Shown here: positions 27,438 through 34,744 of the stretch, piece by piece
How positions within the stretch are numbered: position 1 is the first letter of the stretch
How the letters are laid out: every line of letters starts with the position of its first letter
DNA from: Nodosilinea sp. WJT8-NPBG4
Lineage (GTDB): Bacteria; Cyanobacteriota; Cyanobacteriia; Phormidesmidales; Phormidesmidaceae
Assembly: GCA_019359285.1 (NCBI GenBank)
Contig: JAHHHQ010000020.1
Coordinates: forward strand, 62,001-126,000
Direction of reading: 5' to 3'
DNA length: 64,000 nt
Notes under the pieces: model-generated
What the model saw: the letters and a program-made list of their open reading frames with translations, nothing else
Databases searched by the model: none
Told to the model about the DNA's origin: nothing
Translations under genes and position numbers: made by a program

Positions 27438-28124
27438 ATCAGAGAATTAAACGTCGTTGGCAAAAATAGTCCTCCCTGGTGCGTTGGTAAAGTTTGCTCG
27501 TGGCTGCTTGGTGATGGCGAGCGATCGAGTCCTGCAGCAGAACGTTTGTCGGCTCAGGAATCGGCGGATTAGAGCTTTGATCTTTGAAGTAATCGGGGAT
27601 GCGAAGGTAGAGCAGCATAATTTTTCTCAGCTAGGTATTTAGCGCTCGGCGGTAAGACTAGAAACGCAACCGTTCTGGCGATGACCGACCCGCAAGGGTC
27701 TTTACCCGCAAAACAACACCAGCCTGCTGCGCCTTTTCGGCACCAATAGACTGCCAAAGCTTGTCACTAGTCTGAGCAACTATTTCTGCATAACTTTGAA
27801 GGCGCACAAACATCGCGCCTTAATATACTACATCGTACTACAAAATACTGCAAGCAGGCAAGGTGCGATCGCCTTTAGGACCACGATCTACAACTTCAGC
27901 GATCGGGCAGGCCCTAAAACCTTGTGCTCTGATGCTTTCAACATCTCGGCAAAACTCTGATCGAGCGATCGCCCGAGGCGTCAATAACGATAGGGTCTGT
28001 TGTCCGGGCTTACAAGACATGGCCACAACATCCGCTTAGTGGGATGTTGTGGCTTGAGAATATTGGAGACTTTGGATTCTGCGCGGCTTCGATGTGAAGA
28101 CCTAGGGGGATTGTGGAGAAGTTG
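27438..28124. other. Gene-poor region with decayed or tiny frames
   Basis: About 690 bp without a confident gene. On the minus strand 27813 to 27658 encodes a 51-residue frame with normal-looking composition (MFVRLQSYAEIVAQTSDKLW at the start) behind an AAGG. A second short frame follows (ATG at about 27624, about 60 codons). Neither matches a family I know. The frame at 27838-28026 (-) has poor composition. Short repeats of the type TACTACATCGTACTACAAAATACT lie at about 27825-27850. The whole stretch looks like an eroded accessory locus. Confidence 0.4.
28022..28053. terminator. Perfect 12-bp hairpin downstream of SnoaL-like gene
   Basis: GCCACAACATCC (28022-28033) pairs perfectly with GGATGTTGTGGC (28042-28053) around an 8-nt loop. 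It lies about 70 nt past the stop of the minus-strand SnoaL-like gene. There is no T-run on either side, so it could be a factor-dependent pause or stabilising hairpin, or a small palindromic repeat, rather than a classic terminator. Confidence 0.5.
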
Positions 28125-28529
28125 CTACCTGATCGACATGACAGGATAGTTGTAGCTCTCTTTGACAACCAATCCATCCTTCCAAAAGCCAATTGAGAGC
28201 TGGTTGCTCTTGTTTTCGATCAACTGGTCACCAACTTTTATCGTGAAATCGTTGTACCAGTTAGAGACAACAACAAAGTCATATTCTTGATCTGCCGAAA
28301 TAGCAACGTCCTGGCTGATCAACCGTGACTGCCTAAACTCAACCAGCATGTCTCTAAAAAAGACTTCTCTACCCTGGCGACAGGCGTTTTTGCCTGAGGT
28401 CACTGTTCCATCTCCCTCAATCATCACGATGTTCTCGGCGTAGTATTTCTCCAAGACTGCGGATGTTTGCAAGTTAGACACTAAGCGGTTGATCTCGGCA
28501 AGTTCAGTTTGTAGCTCTTCAAGAGTCAT
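28125..28529 (-). CDS. SnoaL-like / NTF2-fold protein
   Basis: A 134-residue NTF2-like protein. The helical N-terminus (LQTELAEINRLVSNLQTSAVLEKYYAENIVMIEGDG) is typical of the SnoaL-like fold, in which one or two helices cap a curved beta sheet. The sheet follows with alternating polar and hydrophobic residues (DVAISADQEYDFVVVSNW, QLSIGFWKDGLVVKES). Members range from polyketide cyclases to small-molecule binding proteins, so no substrate is assigned. It is the last of a series of small minus-strand genes and is followed by a perfect hairpin. Confidence 0.75.
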   Translation of the reverse strand: MTLEELQTELAEINRLVSNLQTSAVLEKYYAENIVMIEGDGTVTSGKNACRQGREVFFRDMLVEFRQSRLISQDVAISADQEYDFVVVSNWYNDFTIKVGDQLIENKSNQLSIGFWKDGLVVKESYNYPVMSIR

Positions 28530-28624
28530 AAAGCCTCAGCCTGACAGTTTAGATAAAAGCAGTTTGCCTGGGTCAAACTAGTTCAAAACGGGTAGAACCA
28601 TTTCGCCGGTTTAACCCGAGCAGT

Positions 28625-29206
28625 CTAGGTTAGCCGTAATTGATCGTCATTTGCTAAGCTCTCCAGATCTGGTGCTACATTGGCCCAATCGGCGCGATCG
28701 AGGCGATAAACTGAGCAATCGTCGTCGCCAAATCGACGGTGTTCCACAAATTTGAACCCGAGGCGCTCATAGAAATGGTGGGCGCGGGTGTTGCTGGTTA
28801 GCGGGTCAATCAGCACCGCTGTCACTACGGGATCAGCAAAACAGCGGGCTAGGGCCAACCGCATCATGGTGGTGCCGTAGCCTTTGCCCAACTCAGTAGC
28901 TTCACCAATCCAAATGTCGATCGCCCGCAAATTGGCTGGTACATCGCCCCAGTAGTGGCTGTCTTCCTGGGCGGGATCGATGATTTGAATAAAGCCGATG
29001 GGGCGATCGCCAAGCTCAGCAATGAGCTGCTCGCGCCAGGTTGGGGTGCGGGCTAGCTCTACCTCCCAACCCCAGTCGTCGTTGGGGTCGGCGGCGACCA
29101 CTTGGGGTTGCTCATCCCAGTGGCGCAGTAGGGTGACGTCACTGAGGGTAGCGGGCCGTAGGGTAATGGTGCTTGATTCAGACATGGTCGTTACCTGCTG
29201 ATTCAA
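28625..29206 (-). CDS. GNAT acetyltransferase, aminoglycoside 6'-N-acetyltransferase-like
   Basis: The whole length follows the AAC(6')-type GNAT subfamily: LRHWDEQPQVV near residue 24, the GFIQIIDPAQEDSHYWGD region, the acetyl-CoA pyrophosphate loop in GKGYGTTMMRLAL near 108, and the NTRAHHFYERLGFKFVEHR motif near 140. In resistance enzymes this fold acetylates the 6' amine of aminoglycosides; environmental homologues often have other substrates. Start is ATG 29206 or the in-frame ATG 29185 (MSESSTITLRP), which begins nearer the conserved domain. Next on the strand upstream is a dihydrofolate-reductase-like gene. Confidence 0.85.
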   Translation of the reverse strand: MNQQVTTMSESSTITLRPATLSDVTLLRHWDEQPQVVAADPNDDWGWEVELARTPTWREQLIAELGDRPIGFIQIIDPAQEDSHYWGDVPANLRAIDIWIGEATELGKGYGTTMMRLALARCFADPVVTAVLIDPLTSNTRAHHFYERLGFKFVEHRRFGDDDCSVYRLDRADWANVAPDLESLANDDQLRLT

Positions 29207-29332
29207 TGTTGGCTAGCCGCCCAACCAATATAGTTCCATGTACTAATCTGTTGAGCGGCGAAATGAATCTTTAAGGGCGTCAGTTTAGGTGGTGGTGAAA
29301 TCGCCTAAACTTCGGCATCGTCTTGCCGCTAT

Positions 29333-29884
29333 CTATCGGCGTGGAACCTGGTAGTGCAATTCCACAAAGTTGTGGCCATAGGTTTTGGCTGACAGCAGCT
29401 TCAAGGGCGGATCGACCCGCAGGGGAAATAGGGGAGCGCCGCCACCCAGGGTGACTGAGGCAATTTGAACAATCATTTCATCGAGTAGGCCGCCGTCGTA
29501 GAACTGGCCCGCCAGATCGCCGCCGCCTACGATCCACACATTTTTGTCGCCGGCAGCGATCGCCATCTCTTGGTGAAATGGCTTGACGTCGCCACTGACA
29601 AACCGAACATCCGCATTCTCAATCGTCGGCAGCTGGCGCGAGGTGAATACCCAGGCCGGTACTTTGTAGGGCCAGGGCTGAGGGCTATCGGCCTCAGCGG
29701 AAAAATCGTGGTCATAGATCCACTGGTAGGTGGTGGAGCCCATGGCGATCGCCCCCACCCCAGCCAAAAAATCGTCAAACGTGTTTGGCTCCAATTCGCC
29801 AAACTGAAACAGCCAGTCGAGAGAGTTGTTTGAGTCGGCGATGAAGCCATCCAAGCTGGTAGCCGTGTAGTAAATGGTGGCCAT
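29333..29884 (-). CDS. RibD/dihydrofolate-reductase family protein
   Basis: 183 aa with the RibD C-terminal/DHFR-like reductase fold. It begins with YYTATSLDGFIADSNNSLDWL, the characteristic start of this group, with the GVGAIAMGSTTYQW segment near 44 and the NVWIVGGGDLAGQFYDGGLLDE nucleotide-binding segment near 115. These are NADPH-dependent reductases related to YyaP/YwjB; genuine DHFR activity is not shown for most. The gene sits between a GNAT and a class D beta-lactamase on the same strand. Confidence 0.88.
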   Translation of the reverse strand: MATIYYTATSLDGFIADSNNSLDWLFQFGELEPNTFDDFLAGVGAIAMGSTTYQWIYDHDFSAEADSPQPWPYKVPAWVFTSRQLPTIENADVRFVSGDVKPFHQEMAIAAGDKNVWIVGGGDLAGQFYDGGLLDEMIVQIASVTLGGGAPLFPLRVDPPLKLLSAKTYGHNFVELHYQVPRR

Positions 29885-29930
29885 GACAGATTGTGCTCCC
29901 TCACAGTATCGAATCAGGACTTAGGTACGG

Positions 29931-30791
29931 CTACAAAAGGTTCAAAGTCTCAAAACAGCGACGCGTGAGCTCAAGGCGCACTGGAGCATCGGCATCACTG
30001 CGCATGTCGATATTGGTGGCGAACATGTAAACGTTTTCTCCTCGTTCTAGATAGCCGACATACCAGCCAATTTGGGGTTGATCGGGCTCCCCCAAGCCTG
30101 CCCAGCCGGTCTTAGCCCGCAGGGTGTAGTCGGGGGTGCGCTCGGTGATCATGATGTCTTTGACCGTAGCTACTGTCTCCTCAGAAAAAGGTAGTTCGTT
30201 GCGGTGCAGGCGTTGTAAGAACTCGATCTGCTGCTGAGGTGTAATGCGCAAGTCGCCCTCTAACCAAAAGCTGTCGATCGCATCGGGGCTACCAATGGTT
30301 TGGTTGCCATAGCCTGCTTCGCTGACCCACTGCTGCATGCGATCGTGCCCAACCCGCCGCGCCAGCACCTGGTAAAACCAGACGGCCGATAGGTTAAACG
30401 CTGTTCGCATGTTTTGATCTCGATTCCAAGCGGGCACCATGCGCTCAATGCCATCCCAGGTCAAAACAGCCAGATCGTTAGGGACTACTCTTGTTTCAAG
30501 CGCAATCAGCGAGTTGAGAATTTTGAAGGTGGAGGCGGGCAGAAAGGCTTGGCGGTTGCGATCGCGATTGTGCTCATAGGTCACGTTCTGGTTCACATCG
30601 TGGATGATGATCGCCCCTTCAACCCCTAGGGCTTGAAAATGTTGGGCAAATTGAGCTTCTAAACTAGCCGTTTGCTGAGTGGGCGTCGGTGCGATCGGCT
30701 CCACGCTGGACTGAGCAGCGGCCGGCGGCATCGGCATAGCAACTAAGCCGCTGACGGCTAACCCAAAGAACCATTGGTAGGCACGATCCAC
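29931..30791 (-). CDS. Class D (OXA-type) beta-lactamase family protein
   Basis: Serine beta-lactamase/penicillin-recognising protein. A signal peptide (residues 1-26, cleavage after AAA) directs it to the periplasm. All class D motifs are present: S87-T-F-K90, S135-A-V137 followed by WFYQ, Y161-G-N163, K227-T-G229 followed by WAG, and the WYVGYLE segment after it. The carbamylated catalytic Lys would be K90. At 286 aa it is full length. It could hydrolyse penicillins, but cyanobacterial class D proteins may also serve wall metabolism, so resistance is not proven. Confidence 0.92.
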   Translation of the reverse strand: MDRAYQWFFGLAVSGLVAMPMPPAAAQSSVEPIAPTPTQQTASLEAQFAQHFQALGVEGAIIIHDVNQNVTYEHNRDRNRQAFLPASTFKILNSLIALETRVVPNDLAVLTWDGIERMVPAWNRDQNMRTAFNLSAVWFYQVLARRVGHDRMQQWVSEAGYGNQTIGSPDAIDSFWLEGDLRITPQQQIEFLQRLHRNELPFSEETVATVKDIMITERTPDYTLRAKTGWAGLGEPDQPQIGWYVGYLERGENVYMFATNIDMRSDADAPVRLELTRRCFETLNLL

Positions 30792-30864
30792 AATATTGAT
30801 CTCCTAAAAGGGCAATTTTCGGACGCGGAGTTAACTTTACACAGTACTCAAGTACTTGTCCAGC

Positions 30865-31081
30865 TCAGAACGGTTTAAAGACAGCCAGCGCGATCAGGGC
30901 AATTAGACAAATGACCTGAATTCTCCGGCTGATCACTCGCCCGATTGGAGCCCGCTATATGAATGCTGGAATGCACTAGCCGAGCCGCATTGTATACGAC
31001 AGCTCCAGATACGCCCCAGACAATTAGCAGAACAACAACGCCCAGGTATAGCGGTAGATTCGCGACCAGCTTAGCCGCCAC
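30865..31081 (-). pseudogene. Small two-span membrane protein broken by a frameshift
   Basis: From a GTG at 31081 the frame encodes one good membrane helix (YLGVVVLLIVWGVSGAVVY) and NAARLVHSSIHIAG, then changes character and ends at 30875. In the +1 frame, starting near 30950, the sequence continues as PIGRVISRRIQVICLIALIA followed by LAVFKPF and a stop at 30865-30867, a basic loop plus a second convincing membrane helix. The simplest reading is a protein of about 70 residues with two spans, disrupted by a single-base change near 30945-30960. Sequencing error or a true pseudogene cannot be told apart here. Confidence 0.5.
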
Positions 31082-31288
31082 AACAGGCTGGCATCATCGA
31101 GAGTGCCAAAATCCTTAGGTGAGCTGCCTTGGGCCAAGTGCCGAATTCTAACGGTCAGCAAGAGTACAACAACAGCAATAATTTACAGGATAAAGACGAC
31201 TCAACCCCAGAGTGGAACTGTCATAGCAAGACTGGGCATGGATTTTTCTTCAATGGATCATGAGATCGAGCGATCGCTCTAGCCAAAA

Positions 31289-31651
31289 CTACACTTCAAC
31301 AATCATTTCGAAGCCGCCGTAGAGCATGCGCTTGCCGTCAAAGGGCATTTCAGCACCTGGATTCGATTCAGGCTGCATGCGCGGGTCGTCCATGACTTTC
31401 TGCATGCCTTCGTCTCGGACTTGCCGTGAGGGCCAGATGATCCAAGAAAAACAAACTGTCTCATCGTTCTGACATTTGACGGCTAGGGGAAATGACGTCA
31501 CTTTGCCCTCAGGAATGTCATCGCCCCAGCATTCCACCAGTTTGATGGCACCATGCTCTTTAAATACCTGAGCTGCGGCTTCTGCATGCTGTTTATATAG
31601 AGCTTTATTAGCTGTAGGAACCGCTAAGACAAACCCATCAACATAGGTCAT
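31289..31651 (-). CDS. DUF1428 family protein
   Basis: A 120-aa protein that matches the DUF1428 (YbaA-like, dimeric alpha-beta barrel) family along its length. Typical segments are TYVDGFVLAVPTANKALY at the N-terminus, GAIKLVECWGDDIP in the middle, FSWIIWPSRQVRD near 70, and the conserved end MPFDGKRMLYGGFEMIVE. Function is unknown. It belongs to a run of minus-strand genes and lies just downstream of the SRPBCC/ArsR pair, with which such proteins often travel in bacterial genomes. Confidence 0.92.
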   Translation of the reverse strand: MTYVDGFVLAVPTANKALYKQHAEAAAQVFKEHGAIKLVECWGDDIPEGKVTSFPLAVKCQNDETVCFSWIIWPSRQVRDEGMQKVMDDPRMQPESNPGAEMPFDGKRMLYGGFEMIVEV

Positions 31652-31717
31652 GGTGCTCTCCTAATCACAACGGTTGAATTGATTGCTATTGGTCTGAGAC
31701 TTTTTGTTTGTTACCCA

Positions 31718-32218
31718 TTAAGCTGTAACGCCCGTTAAATGCTCTGTCAGGCAGTCGAGGGTAGAGTTCCAGCCAGCAACGACGCCCATTTCTTCGTGCT
31801 TGCGGCGTTCTTCGGCAGTGGGATGCAAAATGTGGAGGGTGAGCTTGGTCTGGTTGCCTAAATCTTCAAATAGGATCGTCATCACCATGCCCTGGGGCAG
31901 GTCGATATCGGTAATTTCTTCGTAACCCTCGCCAAATTCGTCGGTGGTGACGATGCGTTCTGGGGGCACTACTTCACGAAACACACCCTGGACAGGGTAC
32001 TCGGTGCCGTCGGGGCCAACCATGACGTAGCGCGATTGGCCGCCAGGTCGCAGGTCCATTTCATCAACGCGGGTAGTAAAGCCTTTTGGTCCCCACCACT
32101 GGGCGATGTGAGCCGGATCTGTCCAGGCTTGCCACACTAGGTCGCGGGGAGCATCGAACAAACGGGTAATGACAATTTCGCGATCGGACTGAGGGGTGGA
32201 TGTCGAAGCGTTAGCCAT
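31718..32218 (-). CDS. SRPBCC (AHSA1-type) domain protein
   Basis: A 166-aa START/Bet v1-like ligand-binding fold of the AHSA1 group. It has the family start EIVITRLFDAPRDLVWQAWT and WWGPKGFTTRVDEMDLRPGG, followed by the strand VMTILFEDLGNQTKLTLHI and the final helix with GWNSTLDCLTEHL. Its start overlaps the end of the ArsR regulator gene by 8 nt, so the two are translationally coupled. ArsR-SRPBCC pairs are common in bacteria and are thought to respond to an unknown hydrophobic ligand. Confidence 0.92.
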   Translation of the reverse strand: MANASTSTPQSDREIVITRLFDAPRDLVWQAWTDPAHIAQWWGPKGFTTRVDEMDLRPGGQSRYVMVGPDGTEYPVQGVFREVVPPERIVTTDEFGEGYEEITDIDLPQGMVMTILFEDLGNQTKLTLHILHPTAEERRKHEEMGVVAGWNSTLDCLTEHLTGVTA

Positions 32219-32564
32219 TGGGGTTCTCCTGAGTTTGCGATTCGGCTTGGAGCTTGGTCAGGTAGTCGTCTAGGCGATCGAGGTTCTCCTCCCAAAATTG
32301 ACGGTATTGCTCGATCCAACTGGCGGCATTCTGCAAAGGGTCGGCTTCTAGACGACAGGGTCGCCATTGCGCCTCTTGGCTGCGGGTGATCAGGCCAGCG
32401 CGTTCTAGCACTTTGAGGTGCTTAGAGATGGCAGGTAGGCTCATTTGAAAGGGTTTGGCTAGCTCGGTGACCGAGGCTTCGCCCTGGGTGAGCCGTGCCA
32501 AAATAGCGCGCCGGGTGGGATCTGCTAGGGCTGCAAAGGTGACGCTCAGTGGGTCGGTGGGCAT
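32211..32564 (-). CDS. ArsR-family transcriptional regulator
   Basis: A 117-aa winged helix-turn-helix protein. The start PLSVTFAALADPTRRAILARL and the recognition region KPFQMSLPAISKHLKVLERAG are standard for the ArsR group that pairs with SRPBCC proteins. No metal-binding Cys pair of the ELCVCDL type is present, so it probably senses something other than arsenic or zinc. It is the first gene of the operon with the SRPBCC protein and very likely represses itself through the palindrome at 32573-32608. Confidence 0.93.
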   Translation of the reverse strand: MPTDPLSVTFAALADPTRRAILARLTQGEASVTELAKPFQMSLPAISKHLKVLERAGLITRSQEAQWRPCRLEADPLQNAASWIEQYRQFWEENLDRLDDYLTKLQAESQTQENPNG

Positions 32565-32572
32565 TCAGTTGT

Positions 32573-32608
32573 ATTTAACCGCGCAGTTAATTAACTAATA
32601 GGTTAAAT
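32573..32608. promoter_or_regulatory. Nested palindrome, likely ArsR operator
   Basis: A 36-bp site 9 nt upstream of the ArsR start codon: outer arms ATTTAACC (32573-32580) and GGTTAAAT (32601-32608) are perfect complements, a central 12-bp perfect palindrome AGTTAATTAACT lies at 32585-32596, and the spacers are 4 nt on each side. The symmetry suits a homodimeric winged-helix repressor, possibly two dimers on overlapping half sites. The regulator identity follows from position only. Confidence 0.7.
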
Positions 32609-32684
32609 GTACTAAATGAAAGTGTCAACGGGGTGGTGGTGCGATCGCACAAACTGTTACATCCCAAAACTTGCCGCCTGCAAA

Positions 32685-32710
32685 TAGGTGGTGGGCGATG
32701 ACCACCCTAC
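32685..32710. repeat. GGTGGTGGGCGATGACCACC-type palindrome at a stop codon
   Basis: An imperfect hairpin of the TAGGGTGGGC/GCCCACCCTA kind, also seen at 46891-46913 and in a variant form at 57031-57052. Here it begins exactly at the stop codon of the minus-strand DUF1772 gene. It may work as a terminator, but the recurrence suggests a dispersed intergenic repeat. Confidence 0.55.
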
Positions 32711-33192
32711 GGATTGAGAGAGATAGTGAGCAATGCCGCTGCTGCTAGGGCCGCCACGGTACGAACGTGGTTCCACAGCGTCCAGTTGGTGAGGTACTTG
32801 GCCCAGAGGGTCGCGCCCTCAGCACTATTTGGGCGGACGGCTGCCAAGGCATTGTTGAGCGGCACGTTGAAGGCGATGGTGACAAGAATGGTGCCGATCA
32901 GGTAAAGCAGGCTGCCGATGAGCAGATACCTAGCGCTAGGTTGGTTGCCCTTGATGAGTGAGGTGATGACCAGCACCAAACAGCCTATTGCTGTGTCAAA
33001 CAGCACGCCCATAAACCAGGGGTTGAGCACGGTGACGTTGATCGACTGCATGGTGACAATGCCCTGGGCGGGTGGTTGCTGGCCCAGGGCTTGCATGACA
33101 AAGGTAGAAAAGGCGAAGAAGACTCCGGCAACTAGCCCACAACCGAGGGCGGTGCAGAGTTTGAGGATGAATCCAGCATCAATCGGGGGCAT
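32707..33192 (-). CDS. DUF1772 / anthrone oxygenase-like membrane protein
   Basis: A 161-aa protein with four membrane helices. It shows the DUF1772 features: a first helix with GLVAGVFFAFSTFVMQALGQQPP, the short cytoplasmic segment AMQSINVTVLNPWFMGVLF-like (here VTMQSINVTVLNPWF), and FNVPLNNALAAV before the last helix, which is WTLWNHVRTVAALAAAA. Relatives are annotated as anthrone oxygenase, a role in aromatic polyketide oxidation that is not established for bacterial copies. It lies downstream of the azoreductase gene on the same strand. Confidence 0.88.
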   Translation of the reverse strand: MPPIDAGFILKLCTALGCGLVAGVFFAFSTFVMQALGQQPPAQGIVTMQSINVTVLNPWFMGVLFDTAIGCLVLVITSLIKGNQPSARYLLIGSLLYLIGTILVTIAFNVPLNNALAAVRPNSAEGATLWAKYLTNWTLWNHVRTVAALAAAALLTISLNP

Positions 33193-33279
33193 AGGGGCTC
33201 CTGATGGGGAAATTGGGGTGTGATGGTGACGAAAGTTTGATCTTTGGAATCACACCCGCTATTTGAGTCAAGGGTCCTA

Positions 33280-33936
33280 TCAGGCGGCAACCAGTTCTGC
33301 CACTTGGGCCTGGGCTGCTGCAATGGAGGCAGCTAAGCTTTCGCTGCTGTGCTCGTCATTTTCAACATGCACAAAGGTGATATCGGTGATGCCAATGAAC
33401 CCAAATGCCACCCGTAGGTAAGGATCTTGGTGGTTCATGTGGCCATAACGCTCGCCGGGACCAAAGCCTGAGGCTCCTCGGGCAGTGATGACGAACATCT
33501 TTTTGCCGTGGAGCAGCGGTTTGTAAGGGTCTTCGGCATCCTCGGGGTCGATGGCGAAGGTGCGGCCAGTGCGAACGATTTGGTCAATGTAGGCTTTGAA
33601 GGTGCTAGGCACGCTGAAGTTGTACATGGGTACACCGACGACCAGAGTATCGGCGGCGATGAGTTCGTCGATGAGGCGATCGCTTACCCTGAGCGCCTCC
33701 CGTAGCTCCGGCGTGCGCTGCTCCTCCGGAGTATAGGCGGCAACAATCCAAGGTTCATCCACGTGGGGTACGGGCTGGCGACTGACATCGCGGTAGGTGA
33801 CGGTGTCATGGGGATGAGTGTGTTGCCAGGCTTCGACAAATTCGCGGGTCATGCGGCGGGAGTGGGAGCGAGAGTGCTTCGCACTGACTTCGCCAACGCC
33901 CCGCGGGCTGGAATCGATGTGCAGCAGGTGTGCCAT
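33280..33936 (-). CDS. azoR: FMN-dependent NADH-azoreductase
   Basis: A 218-aa flavodoxin-fold quinone/azo reductase. The N-terminus HLLHIDSSPRG binds the FMN phosphate; the SRSHSRRMTREFVEAWQ helix follows; VVGVPMYNFSVPSTFKAYID near 100 and ARGASGFGPGERYGHM near 155 line the flavin. It uses NAD(P)H for two-electron reduction of quinones, which may be its real role in stress protection. It begins a two-gene minus-strand set with DUF1772. The start at ATG 33936 lies directly at the conserved N-terminal strand. Confidence 0.93.
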   Translation of the reverse strand: MAHLLHIDSSPRGVGEVSAKHSRSHSRRMTREFVEAWQHTHPHDTVTYRDVSRQPVPHVDEPWIVAAYTPEEQRTPELREALRVSDRLIDELIAADTLVVGVPMYNFSVPSTFKAYIDQIVRTGRTFAIDPEDAEDPYKPLLHGKKMFVITARGASGFGPGERYGHMNHQDPYLRVAFGFIGITDITFVHVENDEHSSESLAASIAAAQAQVAELVAA

Positions 33937-34037
33937 AGGGCCTCTCAGTCAGTACCCGTTTAGCCTAAGAAAACGTCCCCAGCTTGGCGCTATTTGATTC
34001 TTGGGGGACTGTCAAAATCTTGCGATGGGATATGCGG

Positions 34038-34619
34038 TTAATCCAGCAAACGCCGCAAGGATACGGGCACATCAGGAAATGCGATCGGCGCAACGGAGCC
34101 TTCTTTGAGCGTAGTTTGCGATTGATAAACCCCATTGACCGGGTCACGCATAACTACAAGCTCCATGGGTTGAAGGTTAATCACCCAATATTCGGGAATG
34201 CCTGCCGCAGCGTAGGCGTTTGCCTTGGGCTCCAAATCTTTTTGCAGGCTGGTATCCGAGAACTCCATCAGCCAAAAGACGTTCTCTGGATAGGGGTGAT
34301 GTTGCAAATACTCCTTTCCCAAGGGCTGCACTACCGCAAGATCGGGTTCTGGCTCAGACTGTGTAGTGGGAATGGTGATGGGGTGGCTTTCGCGAATTTG
34401 CGCCTGCTCACCAAGTAAAGCTCTGAGGTAATCCCCAACGGTGCTGGCATAGTAGGCGTGGGGTTCTCCTTCCGGGGGCATTTCGATGATTTCTCCGTTC
34501 AAAAGCTCCACCCGGCGATCGCTGAGAATGCCCGCCGCAATCATCTGGTGGTAGTCCTCAAGAGTCCATTTTGCGATCGCAACGTGAGGGGTCATCGCTT
34601 TTCTCTGGCTGCCATTCAA
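34038..34619 (-). CDS. Uma2-family (DUF820) endonuclease-like protein
   Basis: A 193-aa PD-(D/E)XK-fold protein of the Uma2 group that is greatly expanded in cyanobacteria. Typical features are WTLEDYHQMIAAGILSDRRVELLNGEIIEM at the N-terminus (split over the first 50 residues), the acidic SEPEPDLAVV motif near 98, FWLMEFSDTSLQKDLEPKANAYAAAGIPEYWVINL with the catalytic E-x-K-type pattern, and a final DVPVSLRRLL. Their biological role is unknown, and many copies vary in number between strains. This gene is monocistronic and flanks the accessory run. Confidence 0.92.
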   Translation of the reverse strand: MNGSQRKAMTPHVAIAKWTLEDYHQMIAAGILSDRRVELLNGEIIEMPPEGEPHAYYASTVGDYLRALLGEQAQIRESHPITIPTTQSEPEPDLAVVQPLGKEYLQHHPYPENVFWLMEFSDTSLQKDLEPKANAYAAAGIPEYWVINLQPMELVVMRDPVNGVYQSQTTLKEGSVAPIAFPDVPVSLRRLLD

Positions 34620-34744
34620 GGTGAGAATTTGCCTATCGTTTCATTCTGCCAGATAGACTTGAGAGAGTTGGGCAGATTCCGGGACGGATAGCTTCGCGAA
34701 TTGTTGGGTCTAGCTAACCTGGCTCCAAGGTGGAGAATCTAGTG

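Noticed and set aside
27838..28026. 62-codon minus-strand frame, first thought a transposase scrap
   Set aside because: No transposase motif, no terminal inverted repeats, no target duplication.
29215..29250. Possible LexA-type site near the GNAT gene
   Set aside because: TAGTACATGGAACTA does not fit the cyanobacterial RGTACNNNDGTWCB pattern.
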